From Arbacia lixula (taxonomy: Eukaryota; Echinodermata; Echinoidea; Arbacioida; Arbaciidae), in NCBI GenBank assembly GCA_963669155.1, contig OZ022583.1, forward strand, positions 6,778,866 to 6,842,865: a stretch of 64,000 nucleotides of DNA, in the 5' to 3' direction. Positions 9,970 to 23,200 of this stretch are shown here, one piece after another (position 1 is the first letter of the stretch; each line of letters begins with the position of its first letter). The notes beneath the pieces were generated by a model. It saw only the letters and a program-made list of their open reading frames with translations, was not told the origin of the DNA and made no database searches. The translations under genes and the position numbers were made by a program.

Positions 9970-12900
9970 ATTACTGTTGTACACTTCAGATTTATTGATG
10001 TCCTCAATAAATACATTTCTCCTATATAGGTGTACTACCACACATCTTTCATCAATCCTATTCAGAAAAAATGTGTTATGATTCTGTAGTTCTACAAAAA
10101 TACCTACATAAACCCTGACATGTCTTTTCCTGCATGATCCTAAGTGAAAATGTGAAATACAAATACAAATGTAAAACTGTAGAACTTTTTTCTTTCCTTG
10201 TGATTCACACCTCACAAATCTACAGTGTTTGTACCTAATCAAGTATTTCTTCTTTTTGCAAACACCCCACACTACATCACGATGCAAATAATTCATTCAA
10301 GACCAGTGGTATCTTTCATGAAGAAAAACATGTTACACATGCTTTAAGTAAGCCTATTGTTATAATTGCAATTGAATCATAACATACAAAATCAAATTTC
10401 TCACCAAGACCGTTAGCATTTTCATACTTTGTGGGCAGAGTACCATAGTCAAGAAATGGTTTGATGTTTTTGAAACAGAGGCTTCTTCTTCCATCTTTGA
10501 AATCCCATGTGAGAAAATTTCCATTTTCCCCAACTCTTTACTGATTGTTTGGATATGGAAGTGAGGAAGCAGTACCCAAAACACAGTCCCGTTACCATGA
10601 ATGTCAAGATTTAAATGCTTTTTCCGGTATATATTGATAATAATTATAACTCTGAAACCAATTCCAGCAAAAAAATATTGTAAATAACTCCCTATATATA
10701 ACAACTCATCAATCATACACCATAATCCTATTTGTTAAATTCATTCCTGATTTGATAGAATAAAACAGAACACATCAGCTGTTTGTGTAATGGTTGAACT
10801 TCAAATCACAGCACTCTTTCTCTACATTTTATTTCAAAAAAGTATGAAGAACGCATCAATTCTGACAATTTTCAGAATGCGTCCAATTTGAGAGATGTTT
10901 GCCCACCTGCTCTGAGAGTAACTGAAATTCACCAGTGAATTTGTAATGTGTAACAAAAGCCCTGTATACAATCTCCGCACAGTTTACAGTGGAATCTTGA
11001 TGTAATGAGGTACTGGGATTCATGTCCATGCAAGCTTAAAGCTAGCTGTAACTAGAGAGATGGATAGTTATGAAGAGCAAAAATGTGCCCAGCAGAGCAT
11101 TTCACTGAAATATTGTGTATTGCTATCAATACACTGTACATGTACTAGTTGGTGCACCACAAACTAAAGCCGAGTAATGTGCCATGTCACTCAAATGTGC
11201 TCATCTACATTGCAGCTATGAATACAGTGTTTACTGGACGCACTTATGAATGCTTTTCCCTGTACTCCTTATACTCGATCTCACTAAAATGGGGTTCCAC
11301 TGTAGTGTTATAAGGAAAGACACAACTATGATAACTCCCACAATGTACTATACTGTACCAACTCTATAAGCATATCACTCAACATAAAGTCAAAACACAC
11401 TCCTTTTTTTAAGGCAGCATAACCACAAGGTATCTATTTTGTGTGGTAAAAACTGACTTCAAATCACATATCAAATGTTGGCTTGTCCAAGAAAAAAGAG
11501 AAAAGAGAGAACATGTGGAAATGAATGTCTGCTGTCTAAAAAATCAAGTTCCAAATCTTCACATTCACACCTATGTACATTGTGTATATTCCACACCTTC
11601 AAATGCATTCTCTTTTGGCCAATGTTTTCACAATTCTATACTTATTATTTATAATAAATAAAGAAGGATTAATACACATATATTTCATAGCAATGCTCAT
11701 GAAATAAACGGGTGTTTGAGGATCTCATGTATTGTATTGTATTTCCCATGCTTTGGAGTCTTTTCAACATGGTATATGTGAAAACTGAAGTTAACATGGA
11801 GGTAAAAAAGGTCAAGACTACTGTAGCTACAAAATAATATACTTCAAAACCTGTGGCACAAACTACATATCTAATCCCAATTGCGACCTCAAACATCCAA
11901 TAAGTGCACTGTATGAAAACCTCTCTCTCCTTCCTCAAATATTCAAAGATAACGATGTGTACATGATATATATTCTATCAAATTCAATTAAGGAATATCT
12001 ACAGCACACACACAACTCCGTGGGTGAGAGAAAAAGAAAAAAAAAAGGAAAATGGTTTAGAGCTTAATGCAACCATCTGGCACTGACATGTTTATGGTAA
12101 CTGTATATGAAAAACAAACATTAATAATCAAGCCTTTGGAGGATTTAAAAAAAAAAACATTTCCAGCACCAAATACAGTATACTTTACCGGTGTCGCCTG
12201 TTGTCACCATACCAATAAATTCACTGCTGTTCTATTTGTTTTCTTCTGTCAAACCAACACTGCATTCTGAATTCTATCGACAATGCTCCAAAACTAAAAT
12301 GTCACCTATCTACCTAACATAATTATAACAGCGAATAGCATCAACATAAGAAGGGAAAAAAAGTCTATGGAGACTTTAGCTCAATACTACCAATTGCAAA
12401 TATCATCATATATATATATATTTATAAATTTGTCAAAGATGGTATCGTTTACAAAGGAACAAGTCATGCTCACAAATGATACTGTTTCAGTGTAAAGAAA
12501 CCCCCTAGGAATGTCCTACAACGCTTAAGACTATCATATAGTCACACTTTTCCTTCATGTAGATATTTGTAATGCACCGTTTTATTCTTATCATTCCTGT
12601 ACAAATACATCACGCAAAGCAATGTCACGAGTACCAGGGTTTCATTTATTACAGCATCAAATTCAATATTCTTGGAAACTGAAACTTCACTCCCCCAAGA
12701 TGAATTTAGGTGAATTATTTGACTATTTTTACTAAAAAAAAATAATGTGCAATTTCAGTTCTTAGGTCGCAACAAAAGAGTTGTGTGATAGAATATTGCA
12801 ATGCCCTATTTCTCACTAAAACTGCTTTACCAAGAAAGAAAATTGACCATTTCACTATCTAATCACAAATTCAAATTGATCAAAGTGGGCGACCTTTCTG

Positions 12901-14290
12901 AGCTAAAAGAAAAACAAGTGCGCATTCCCTGATATACTCATTAAATCTACTCAAAACTAAATTTAATATAATCATACATCACTGTGAAGCTTTAAATACT
13001 AACAGTGTAATAATAGGACATTTCAACCAAATACCAGTATGTTCCTTTCGATATTTAGCTTTTTACCAATAAATACTGCAACTGGCAGAAATGTACTATA
13101 TTAATCCAATTCCTGAATATTATTAGACAAATTTTCTTCCTCTGCAAAACAAGTATCAAAACCATGCAAAATGTGTGTTAAAATAAAGACAGGAAGAATA
13201 TACTTGGTATTGATGACACTATTCAGTCCCTTTCCAATCTTATTTTAAGAAATGAATTAACAGTGGCAGTTTAAACAAATGTTGTTCTTTTTTAAGCAAT
13301 CAGGCAGTGTCTTTCTCTTTATTGGTATCATGGCGTACATGTACATGAACCTAACATTTAGATTTAAATCCAACACATAGTCTATAGAACTTAATTTACA
13401 GTGATAGGACTTAATAGGATTAATTCTTACTATGTGATGAATATGGTAGTAAAGATCATCTTTAAATTGTTTATTACTTTATGCGTACTTGTTTCAATTA
13501 TGCATATACATGTATGTTTTAAGTTAATTCACACTCCTGAAAGTCACATTATCAATAAAGATGTACAGAACATTTATGGGACTTTTGAAAATAGCTCTTC
13601 ATCATTTTTAGCTCGAAATTCCTTTACTTCCGCTTACACTGCTCTCAATAAACTTGAAATGAGGAATTAACATCAGAAGCTCCAAGTTGCACATCGAGAT
13701 CAAAAGCAAAGTAAAAGAATGAGCAGATATCTAGTTATCATCATTTGAAGTTGAAACTTCTGATAACAAACTAAAATGATATATATTCTTTTCAGGAAAA
13801 AAAGGTGCACAAACCGATCTATAAATAAATGAAGGAAAAATGTAAAGATTGTTGGAAATTTTATGGAGAGTTGAACACTATACATGCCTTGATTTAAAAT
13901 GTCTATACATGTATTGCTACCAAAGTACATGAACTATCGTTTCATACTACAGGAGTGAAATCTCTGTATTTATAAACAAATTGCATAAAAAATGTATTTC
14001 CTCACACAACCCTGGGTAAATGTAACACCATTTCTTTGCTGTCTCCTTCCCCCAATCCACACTGAATACGTATATTCCTTGAGACATCCACGCTTAAACT
14101 GTTCAGATACATTTGTCAAGTGCCAAGCCTCCTATAGGCTATAACCATAGCTTTCATGACACACACAGTGTATAGTTCCACATCAGCAAGTGCCTTTTTA
14201 CACGAAACCCAATCCATCTGTGGACAAGATATCCATGCACTTGTACCATTCAACTAACCTTTTTTCTCTCTTTTTTTTTTTTAAGATTAC
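9970..14290. other. No gene recognised (intergenic or SERCA 3' UTR)
   Basis: A/T-rich, with frequent stops on both strands and no recognisable domain, splice-consistent exon chain or RNA gene. AATAAA-like signals occur in both orientations; 9992-10011 carries one for each strand within 20 bp. Unusually for this window, it has almost no MITE-like inverted repeats. It could contain the 3' UTR of SERCA (minus strand) or of POP5. Confidence 0.5.
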
Positions 14291-14299
14291 AATTTTTTT

Positions 14300-15140
14300 G
14301 TCAAGGTCTCAGTGTTATCTCTCTTGGTTCCCTTCTACTCAAGTTTTGAAGAAATCCGCCTAGGATGTTATTAAAGACTTCATTTTCTTCCCTTGTAGCC
14401 CGAGCCTGTAGTTGTAGGTGGTGGTTGCGGTGTTGGTGGCGGAGGAGGTTGTTAGCGGTTGTTGGTGTGGTACGCGGAGAGGCGAGCGAGCGAGGAGCGG
14501 AACGGAGGAGGGGGGGGTAGGAATCCATTGCCGGTCATGGACCACAAGAATATAAACAAAAAGAGGGAGGGTAGACAGAACAATTGAGAATGAGCCAACA
14601 ATGAGAGGTTTGGGGGTGGGGTGGGGGATAACAAACACGAAGATGGGACAAACGGAGGACACAGGGGGGGGGGGGTAATCATGAAGACAAACATATAGGA
14701 GAAGAATGGGCAATACCATGTAACAAAGGCAACATTGAACACAAATTTGAAGGACGAAATATTCAAAGGACGTACAGAGGACGCGAGAGAAATTTGATTG
14801 AGAGAAACGTATTAATGAATAAAGTGAAGAGATGACACGGAGTGAAGAGATCACAAGAATGGAGAAAGAAGAAAGGAGCGGGATGATAGCATCAATTGGG
14901 GAAAAAATTAAAGGAAAATGAATTGGAATGGAAAACACACAGACAGTAAACGAGAAAGAATGTTGGCAACACACACACACAAAAACAGAAATCACAGAGA
15001 TGGGGTAACCACATTAAAATGGATGAGAATGTAGGGAAATAAAAGGAAAAAATGAAATAAAGAGGGAAAATGAGAGAGAAGATGAGAGTGGATAGCAAAA
15101 ACAAAAGAAATGGAAAACAGCAGGAGAGAACAAAATTTTC
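14300..15140. other. Strand-asymmetric purine-rich tract with a CpG-rich edge
   Basis: The plus strand is strongly enriched in A and G for some 600 bp (14520-15130), including G-runs at 14510-14518 and 14665-14675. The edge at 14400-14520 is C+G-rich with GCGAGCGAGCGAGG. The minus strand gives pyrimidine-rich low-complexity reading frames that are compositional artefacts. One short minus frame at 14301-14528 has ordinary composition (it includes NEVFNNILGGFLQNLSRREP) but no homology that I recognise. Confidence 0.5.
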
Positions 15141-15712
15141 AATCAATGACTGTTGCATGATTTACAATTCAGAACCATTGATCATTCAATGATGTGAAAT
15201 TGACTCTCCACAATTCCAATGATGAATGATTCTCGCATGCCTCTGGCAGCACGTAATAGTAGAACATCAATCAGGGAATGCATAGGGGAAAATATGACAT
15301 GAAACTTAAAGGGTAACACCACCCTCAGAACAAATTGATTTGAAATAAAAGCAGATTGGTGCAAAATGTTGAGGAAAATGTAATCAAAAAGATAAAATGA
15401 GCAATGTTGATTCTGCAGCCCGATATCTTGCATTGCCAATTTGCCACATGTCTGTGGGTGACTATGTAATTCTAAATACCCCATATAGGAAAATGTAGTC
15501 CAATCATACAACACGCAGCCACATTTGAATTTTGTTTAACCGTCATAATGTCCGCTTTCAGTCTAATGTACTAGTATATGAGACCAGAAGCAGGCAGGAC
15601 CGCAAAGATAATCTGAATGCCGCTGCGTGGTGCACCAAGGGATGTCCTTCCCAAATATGCGGTATGGGAAGTACCTTACAAAACTGACAGATTTAATAGT
15701 TCATAGTGCCAT

Positions 15713-15870
15713 TCCCAATGGGCTTACAAAATCATGAAGTTAGAAAAATCGCGATGTTAGAGTGAAAGTTGCCTAGCAACCATACCAAAAGCCAAATGGT
15801 CCTATTGTCCCTGTCCCCTAACTTCGCAATTTTTCTAACTTCACAATTTTTTTAAGCCCAATGAGAGTAT
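15713..15870. mobile_element. MITE with CCCAATGGGCTTA ends
   Basis: The left arm (CCCAATGGGCTTACAAAATC, then GAAGTTAGAAAAATCGCGA) is mirrored by the right arm (TCGCAATTTTTCTAACTTC, then TTTAAGCCCAATGAG). It is a ~155-bp non-coding element in the gene-free region. Confidence 0.7.
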
Positions 15871-18190
15871 CACTAATAATTCATGCTCTATATTGAGGCA
15901 TGTACAGTTGCCCATGATGGCTTTCAGGACTAGTAAGAAATAAAATATTTCTTTCTCATAATTTGGCTAATTTATCCCTAGACTTTAGCCAAATATATCT
16001 TTCACTTTTTATCAAAATTTATTATCTGCATTGATCCTTATAATTTGTCAGATTTTAAACTTTAAACTCTAAACTCTAAGCCAATCAAATTATGTATTGG
16101 TTTTCAAATCAAAGTGTATTGAGGTTTGTTGTTCCCCTTCAGGTCTCAAGCTACTACTGAATATGCTCTCCTAGTTGGGGTAGTTATGACATGAAGATTG
16201 ACTTATATAGCTTAATCTTTCAACTCTAATCAATTGAAACAATTGGTACAAAAAAACAAAAAAAAATCGTTCATTTACAGGATGGAGCACGCTATCCTTA
16301 CTAAGGGGTGTATGCCTAAAAATAAAAAATTTTTGTAAAAAAACAAAAATAATAATTATTTTGTTTCTATTCCTGTATTGGTTTGGTTGTATGAAATAAT
16401 TTCATAAGTATTAATGGACAATTCTGAATATATTTGGGGTAAGCAATCAAATTATCTATCTTGTCATATTTCACAAATTATATTCAAACATATTGATTAG
16501 TAATTGCTCATGAATGTATATCATCAGCTTTGGCTCCATAATTCATTGCCAAAATGTTATGACGTTTTCACAAAGAAATTTTCTTCTGAATTATAAGACT
16601 ATCTGTCAGAAATCTCCAGTCTTCATCATTATGAATATTTAGATATTTTGTACCAAACAATCAAATCATGATCACCTAGCCCCTCCCTATGATGTGAAAT
16701 ACAATTTACAGTGTACATGAATTCATTCATCCTTGAACATGAATTTATTCATTCTTGAACTCATTTCCAGTGGCATGATGATGTAGAATAAGCCAATAGG
16801 GTTTCAAGGCCTGGGTAACGTAAGGATTATATAACCTCTAACCTGTATGTGTCATATTAAAATGTTATCATTACTATCCTTAAACAAAGAATACAACACC
16901 TATCATTAACCAGAAATAAATATTGATATCCTACTTAATACATGTATATGCAATTTAAAAGCAACATAATGCAATTCAATAGAATATGGTCAATATATAT
17001 AATTGAAGAGTTTTTAAACTGGAGCATCAGAAGATGCATTTGGAAAATATATAGTGTATGATAAATGCTTGTAGTGAAAGAGACTAAAATATGAAATGGC
17101 TAAATATAGAAGAATGCACACTGTAAAATATGTACACCACAGCAAGTTGACAGTTGAAATAAAACTGATATATATATATATTGCTGCATATATATAAAGA
17201 TGGAAAATGCTTGCAAATCAAAACAATATATACATGTAGCTTCTTCACATCAGACAGAATAAATGTTTGTTTTAAATGTGTGTGATATGGGAATTTCTCT
17301 TAAAGTATGTAAATGTGTTTCTCTCCTTTCTTCATTTGGCGGGGAGGAAAAAACCCAAAGAAGCCATAGATTTTGCCTGTGAAATTCAGAGTTTAGTATT
17401 GGATAAATTTATTCCAAAAGCATTCAGCATGTCTATTTTTGTAGCTTAATCTCAATAAAGGTAAGAAACATAAAAATGTATACCTATTGATGGTATGTAA
17501 TGCCAAAAATGCATTATAGATATATTAGAATTCCTATAGATTTTTCCACTATCAATGTTATTCTTCAAAAATATACAAAGTGTATGTGTAACATAGTGCT
17601 GAAACAACTATGTGGGATTGACATAAAAGGTTTGCAGCATTATTGAGAAGTCTTGTGAAATATATGAAGAAAAAAGACAACATTAATATGCTTGAAGATT
17701 TTAATAGAGTTTGTGAGCTGTTCTACTATATGTATAAGCTAGACTGATAGAGAAAAGAAAGCAAAGTTACTGTAACTGCTGATTTTTTTTTATGCAGGTG
17801 TACTTTGAAACAACTACTGGAAGTTGATTGCAAAATTAACCGTGTCGGGTGTCAAACAGTGACCAAGAGCATTCCATATCTACAGAGTCAGTGGTATCAC
17901 AAATTCACAATGGTGAACTGAAGAATGTGCGTGTGGTATATAATAGCTGATGACATGTCAGGCAATTGTCTGTATCAATTAGGAAAATGAAGGTTTCATA
18001 ATGCTTTTGGGCAAACATCTGCTTAGCTTCATCAAGCATTAAAGGTATGAGAATCACTTTGTTTTCACTGAAATCTTGCATTATGTCCACTCTGACTTGC
18101 TCCGGGCAAGTTGGTGCTGCAGCAAGAATCTGCACGATACTTGCCACTAGTTATGAACTGGTTCACATTGTGCAGTGATCCTAGCACCTT
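15871..18190. other. No feature recognised
   Basis: A/T-rich unique-looking sequence without a supported gene. There are short TA runs near 17170-17180. No exon chain or RNA gene was seen on either strand. Confidence 0.4.
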
Positions 18191-18573
18191 GGCCCAAATT
18201 TACTGAGGTGGCTTATTAGATTTAGACCTCAGTTTCTGCAGATATTATAGAGTAATTGTGCTTGGTTGAGTGCGTCCACTTCCAAATAGGTCCAATAATA
18301 AATGGGCGCGTATGACATAGGGTGCTAAATTTCTGCTGGTTGCTATGGTTTATACCATGTTTTAATTCAAATTCAACCTCAGTTTATTCAAATTGATTTG
18401 AATGAAGCGTGGTCTAAACTGTAGTATCTGGCGTGAATATACCATCCTATGCCAGACACCCACATTGATCATTGAATCATTTATTAGAGTATGCGCGAAG
18501 TCAAGCACCTAACACACCATGAAATCTGCATAAACAGTGGTCTAGATTTTACCACCTGTGTGAATTCCGGCCC
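18191..18573. mobile_element. MITE with GGCCCAAATTTAC / GAATTCCGGCCC ends
   Basis: The left end reads GGCCCAAATTTACTGAGGTG, then AGATTTAGACC and TTTCTGCAGAT. Read as reverse complement, the right end gives GGGCCGGAATTCACACAGGT, then AATCTAGACC and TTTATGCAGAT. These are ~50-bp imperfect terminal inverted repeats around a ~385-bp non-coding element. Confidence 0.75.
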
Positions 18574-19990
18574 TTGTGGTATCTGATATCACCATATCTC
18601 AGCTGTGGCAAATAGCAAGATGCAGCCTCCTTTCGCATATTACAGAAGTATGCCTGACATGGCACCAGGTATTGGACCACGTAGTACTCTTGACAGAATC
18701 ATTGAGACACACCTGTATTGTCTGTAGACATAAAAAGCACTCTTGGTGACTGTGAGAGACCAATTCATGCTATCGCATGTTATCATTATTATGATAGTAC
18801 TTTTCTGCACAATCATTCTCATTCCATGCAGACATGTAGCACTCGCAGGCTGTAAACAACACACGCAAACTAATGATTAGAATGCAGAGTCATGCAGTGC
18901 GGAAAGAGTGCATTAGACATGAAGCTTTCCATTCAAATCATTCCCCTCTCTCATTGGACGTCACAACTAACACTGCCCTACTCTGACAAAAGGAAGCAAG
19001 TGACAAATCATTCAAATCTGGGTATTGGTATTCTTAGATTGTACCCAGCATTCCCCACAAATGGCCAAAATCTGGACAGGAAATAATAATCTTGCTGCGA
19101 GATATTCAATCTAAGATGATGTGGTGTTGCACTGATGCCAATGCAAGTGACAGACACATTTTGCTAATTTACAAGAAAATTCTCTTTTGTTAGTTGCTTC
19201 CTTTTGACAGATTAGGGCAGAATAGATCCCTCCCTAATGAAAGTCAGTGCACTATTGCACAATGTGTATCACAACTTGACATGTTATGCAACGTTAGATT
19301 CCATTGTGGGTAATGGCTGAGGTGTTCCACAGACACATAGCACCATATATGGTATTGATGAGTCACCGATGATCTAACGCATTTACACCAAATACATACA
19401 AACCAAATGCAATATATCGGTGTAAATATTTTTTTTTAAATGGCTGGTGTTGAGGAATACCCCACATATTGATGTTATACCTATGGTATGACACACTCAT
19501 ACTAAATATATACAACCCAAATGCGTCGTATAATATAGACTAAATCTAAGGTGGTATATCGCCATGAAACATGTTATTTACCTGCTATCTAATGCACTGA
19601 CTTCCAGTAGGCAGAAACCTTCAACCTCTCAAATTCTCAAGCATGACCCTCTATAGAACAAGCCATTACTGGGCCTACGCTGCTACACATGTATAGTATC
19701 ATATTTTATATTCACTGTATGTGTGATATACAATATTATTACCCCGATGCTTAACCTTTTAAATGCCGAGCAACAGGTGCTGTGGGTGACCGAGATGAGC
19801 TCCAGTGTCCGATGGGTTAATAAACATGTACATGACTTAGCATGTTATCGAGGAGCTTTCTGTCTCTACGCAGTGATTGCATCCTGCTTTGTGTGATGAT
19901 CGCATCACTTTCAGCAGAAAACACCACTACGTAGGTACAGTGATGGTAAGTTAAAGTCAAGGGTCCATATTCACAACAGTGGTTTGACTT
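18574..19990. other. No gene recognised
   Basis: A/T-rich sequence with no supported coding exon. A short TTAACC...GGGTTAA inverted-end segment near 19751-19820 resembles the small TTAA-flanked elements elsewhere in the window, but it is too short to be sure. Confidence 0.35.
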
Positions 19991-19996
19991 ACACCA

Positions 19997-20215
19997 TGTC
20001 AAAATTTAGACTAACTTCATGGATGCAAAATAACCCATCTGCTGCCGTCACAAAATCATGACAAAAACAGTGGGTGATTTCAATTATTCACTGTCATTTT
20101 TATGTGGACAAACCCAAAATAACTGATTTTGAAGACAAAATCACTTATACTGTTTCGATAGTAATGTTTCATGATGTTTTATGTAGAATCCCATAAATTA
20201 GTCCAGGTTTAGTAC
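19997..20215. mobile_element. MITE, family H, copy 1
   Basis: The ends resemble an inverted TAAACCTGGACTAATT: the right side reads AATTAGTCCAGGTTTAGTAC and the left a decayed version (AAAATTTAGACTAACTTC). The internal words GTCACAAAATCAT and TTTATGTGGACAAAC are shared with the copy at 50370-50610. Confidence 0.65.
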
Positions 20216-23200
20216 ACGTATCAAGTTAAACCAATGTTATGAATACGGGCCAAAGTCATGATATTAGAATATAGACATGACATGAAATTGACCATGGGAC
20301 AGAGGGTAGGAACACGAACATGGCATGTCGACAAATAGCCCTCTCCGCGCTCCCTCGCATAGAGTGTGCTTCTAAAGTATGCTGATAGTCCACGATTAAT
20401 GTATCTAAGACAATCCACTAACAAGTACTAGTATGTGATTACTAGATGAACAAAAATGGACAATGAAAATGAGGTGGATTTTTTTTTTTATCCCTTTTTT
20501 TTTAAAGGCTTTCACTTTTTATTCTTCAAATACAATAAAAAACGATCAACTGACATTTTTGACGTAAAATTTACTGAAACAAAAACATTATGACAATGGA
20601 GAGACAGAGGGGAAATGTATACGTAATATATCTCATTTAATTTCCATGTTAATACATTCAATTGACTAGCCTGAAAGAAATGGGTTATATAGCCCCAAAT
20701 TTACATTCTGTTTATCCAAAAAGGTGTTCCACATAAATAAATACAACTTTCAGAAAAAAAAATTAAATTGGTGTCAGGCAGAAATTTCAATTTCACTTGT
20801 ATTCCGTGAAAAGTGAATGCAAAATGATGAAGTAGACAAAACGAAATGCTACAAATAGAGACAACTGCTTAAAATGAACAAAATCTCTACTATTTGAAAT
20901 TAGATTAAAAGTGTCAGAAGGATTGAAAGAAGACTACTACAGTATGAATTGAACATTAAACTAGAAAATAAGTTTGATGATAATGATAAAATACATTTTA
21001 AACGGTGGATGTGAGGAAACTAATCAACCAAGAAAAGGATATGATAAGAGAAGAACGTTGACCTTTTTGATTCATCAACATTCGATGGGATTGTGCTCAC
21101 AACTGAGAATCAACTTGGATATGCGCCTGAATGCTATAAGTTAGTGAACCTTTGAAGTGCCATTGGTGCTTTTTGACACCCATTATACACACAAATCCAA
21201 TTGAACAGTGTTTAACTGTGCTCTGTGCTGATAACAAACTGCCAGATCAAACAGGAGACCTTTTACTTGTGTACAAGTACCATTATATCCTTTCCAAACA
21301 TGCACTTCATTTCGCTTCAACATTAGAGTAACTAATGATGATAGAGAAAATGGCATGAACTATATCATTTTGAGTTAATCATGCTGCTATGGCAATCATA
21401 TTGTATTCAGCAGTTTGTGCCAGTTATTTAAGTGTAGCACAGATTTGTTTCAATATTTTCACCCTCCAAAAGCTGAACAGAATGATCTTTTTGAGCCTTT
21501 TCGTGTTAAGACTCTCCCTGTCCAACTGCTTTACAGGAACAATTTTGAAGGCTTTTATCCAAATCAATTCCCTTGCAAACACAAACATGTTCCACATCAC
21601 ATGATAAAACATTTACATATACAATCAATCCAATCTACCCACATTATATTACAGAACATAAGAAAGCAAAGAAAAAAGAAGCCCGCACACTGCATGTATC
21701 TTAGCATGTAGGACTAGAGTATTCCAAATACATTTTAGACATGTACTCTTGTGAGTATGTATATATTACTATACAGTTGAGCGAGAACATATATCTTAAG
21801 TTCTACTTTATCACACTTTCTACAATAGAGTCACAACATTCCAATTTCTCTTCAAGTTCTGAATTAAATCAATTTAAAAATTTACAATAATTTGTTTTCT
21901 TTTTGTTTTTGCTATTTTTTCTCCTTTTCAAACATTGATAATATCTTTGGTGCTTATAAAATTTACAATAACCTTTACCATGTTGCATGTTAACAATTAT
22001 AAATCAACTGTTGAACCTTCCACAGAATCCTCAGAAAAATACAAATTTTACATGTGCAAACAATAAAAACATGAATAATTGACTTTAATATTGCTGAGTC
22101 CAAGTTATTGATTATTTGCATAATCAACGACCGAAAATGCACACTATTGTATCCATTTCCAGCACACTTGATGTTCTAGACAAATGTACGCATTTCTTAA
22201 ATTTGCATAGTGGAAATGGGAATATTTAATTGATTTAAACTAATAAATTTTGTATCTAAACAAGGGTAGCTAAGGCTCATAGCTCCAAAACATTGATTTT
22301 TCATCGAGAATGGATTAAAAAAATTTTCAATGTGAGCACTACATAGCGCAAAATTGAAGGCTAGTTACATGCACCACTACTTGGGATTAAAATGCCCATC
22401 AAAAAACAGTATGACCAATGTAGCCAATTATGCTGTGACTGCATTCATGTTAACAGACTTGTCAAAACTAGCTATCCCTAACACACTGGCTAGCTGAGTT
22501 TAAGATGTCAATTTAATTGAGGAATATAATTATGCAAATAATAATAAAGACGGTTGCATTGTTTGCTGAAATGCACCTTCAAAATGATAAACTGTTTTAC
22601 TTGATGGGTCTGTGTGGACTTTTGGAACGTAGAGGCTTTTCACAATCACTGCAAGAAAATTGTCCCGTTTAGGTGGATTGTGATCCTTCTCTTTTTAAAA
22701 TGCAAATACAATATATGTGTGTGCCTTCTATTGAACACAATAGAACACTAGTATTAGAACCCATATCTAGATTAAAATATTGACTAGATATACTGTATCT
22801 ATCAAACAATGGATTTTAAAGTGTCTGATGATACCATACACACACAAGACAATGTCTCAGGGACTACTACGGTCAAATAATGATATTGGGTTTAAAAAAA
22901 ACTCTTCAACTATATTTCCATCATATTATAAACCTGAGAAAATATCAGTGAGAACATGCAGCTTCACCATGGTAAAAAAAACCCAGCAATATGACCTTGT
23001 TTTAGTAACATTTCTGTATTGTCTATGCCATTTGATTTTCTCTCCCAAATGTTCAAATTTTTCGATGCATTTTCTCTGTTCTCATCAAACTAAGTAAACA
23101 CACATGCACTTTTTCTTGAAGATATTCCTATCATAACTGCTGTGTACATGTGCTTGTATATCACAACACAAATATGCCTACATGTACACGTATCTAGATA

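Noticed and set aside
10360..10716. 118-residue minus-strand frame
   Set aside because: Rich in Ile and Leu codons as expected from A/T-rich sequence; no domain or exon structure.
14360..14995. 211-residue minus-strand frame, rich in Ser, Leu, Phe and Pro
   Set aside because: Pyrimidine-rich strand of an asymmetric tract; no recognisable domain and it overlaps other compositional frames.
21415..21711. 98-residue plus-strand frame
   Set aside because: Overlapped by other open frames on both strands, with no known motif; likely chance.
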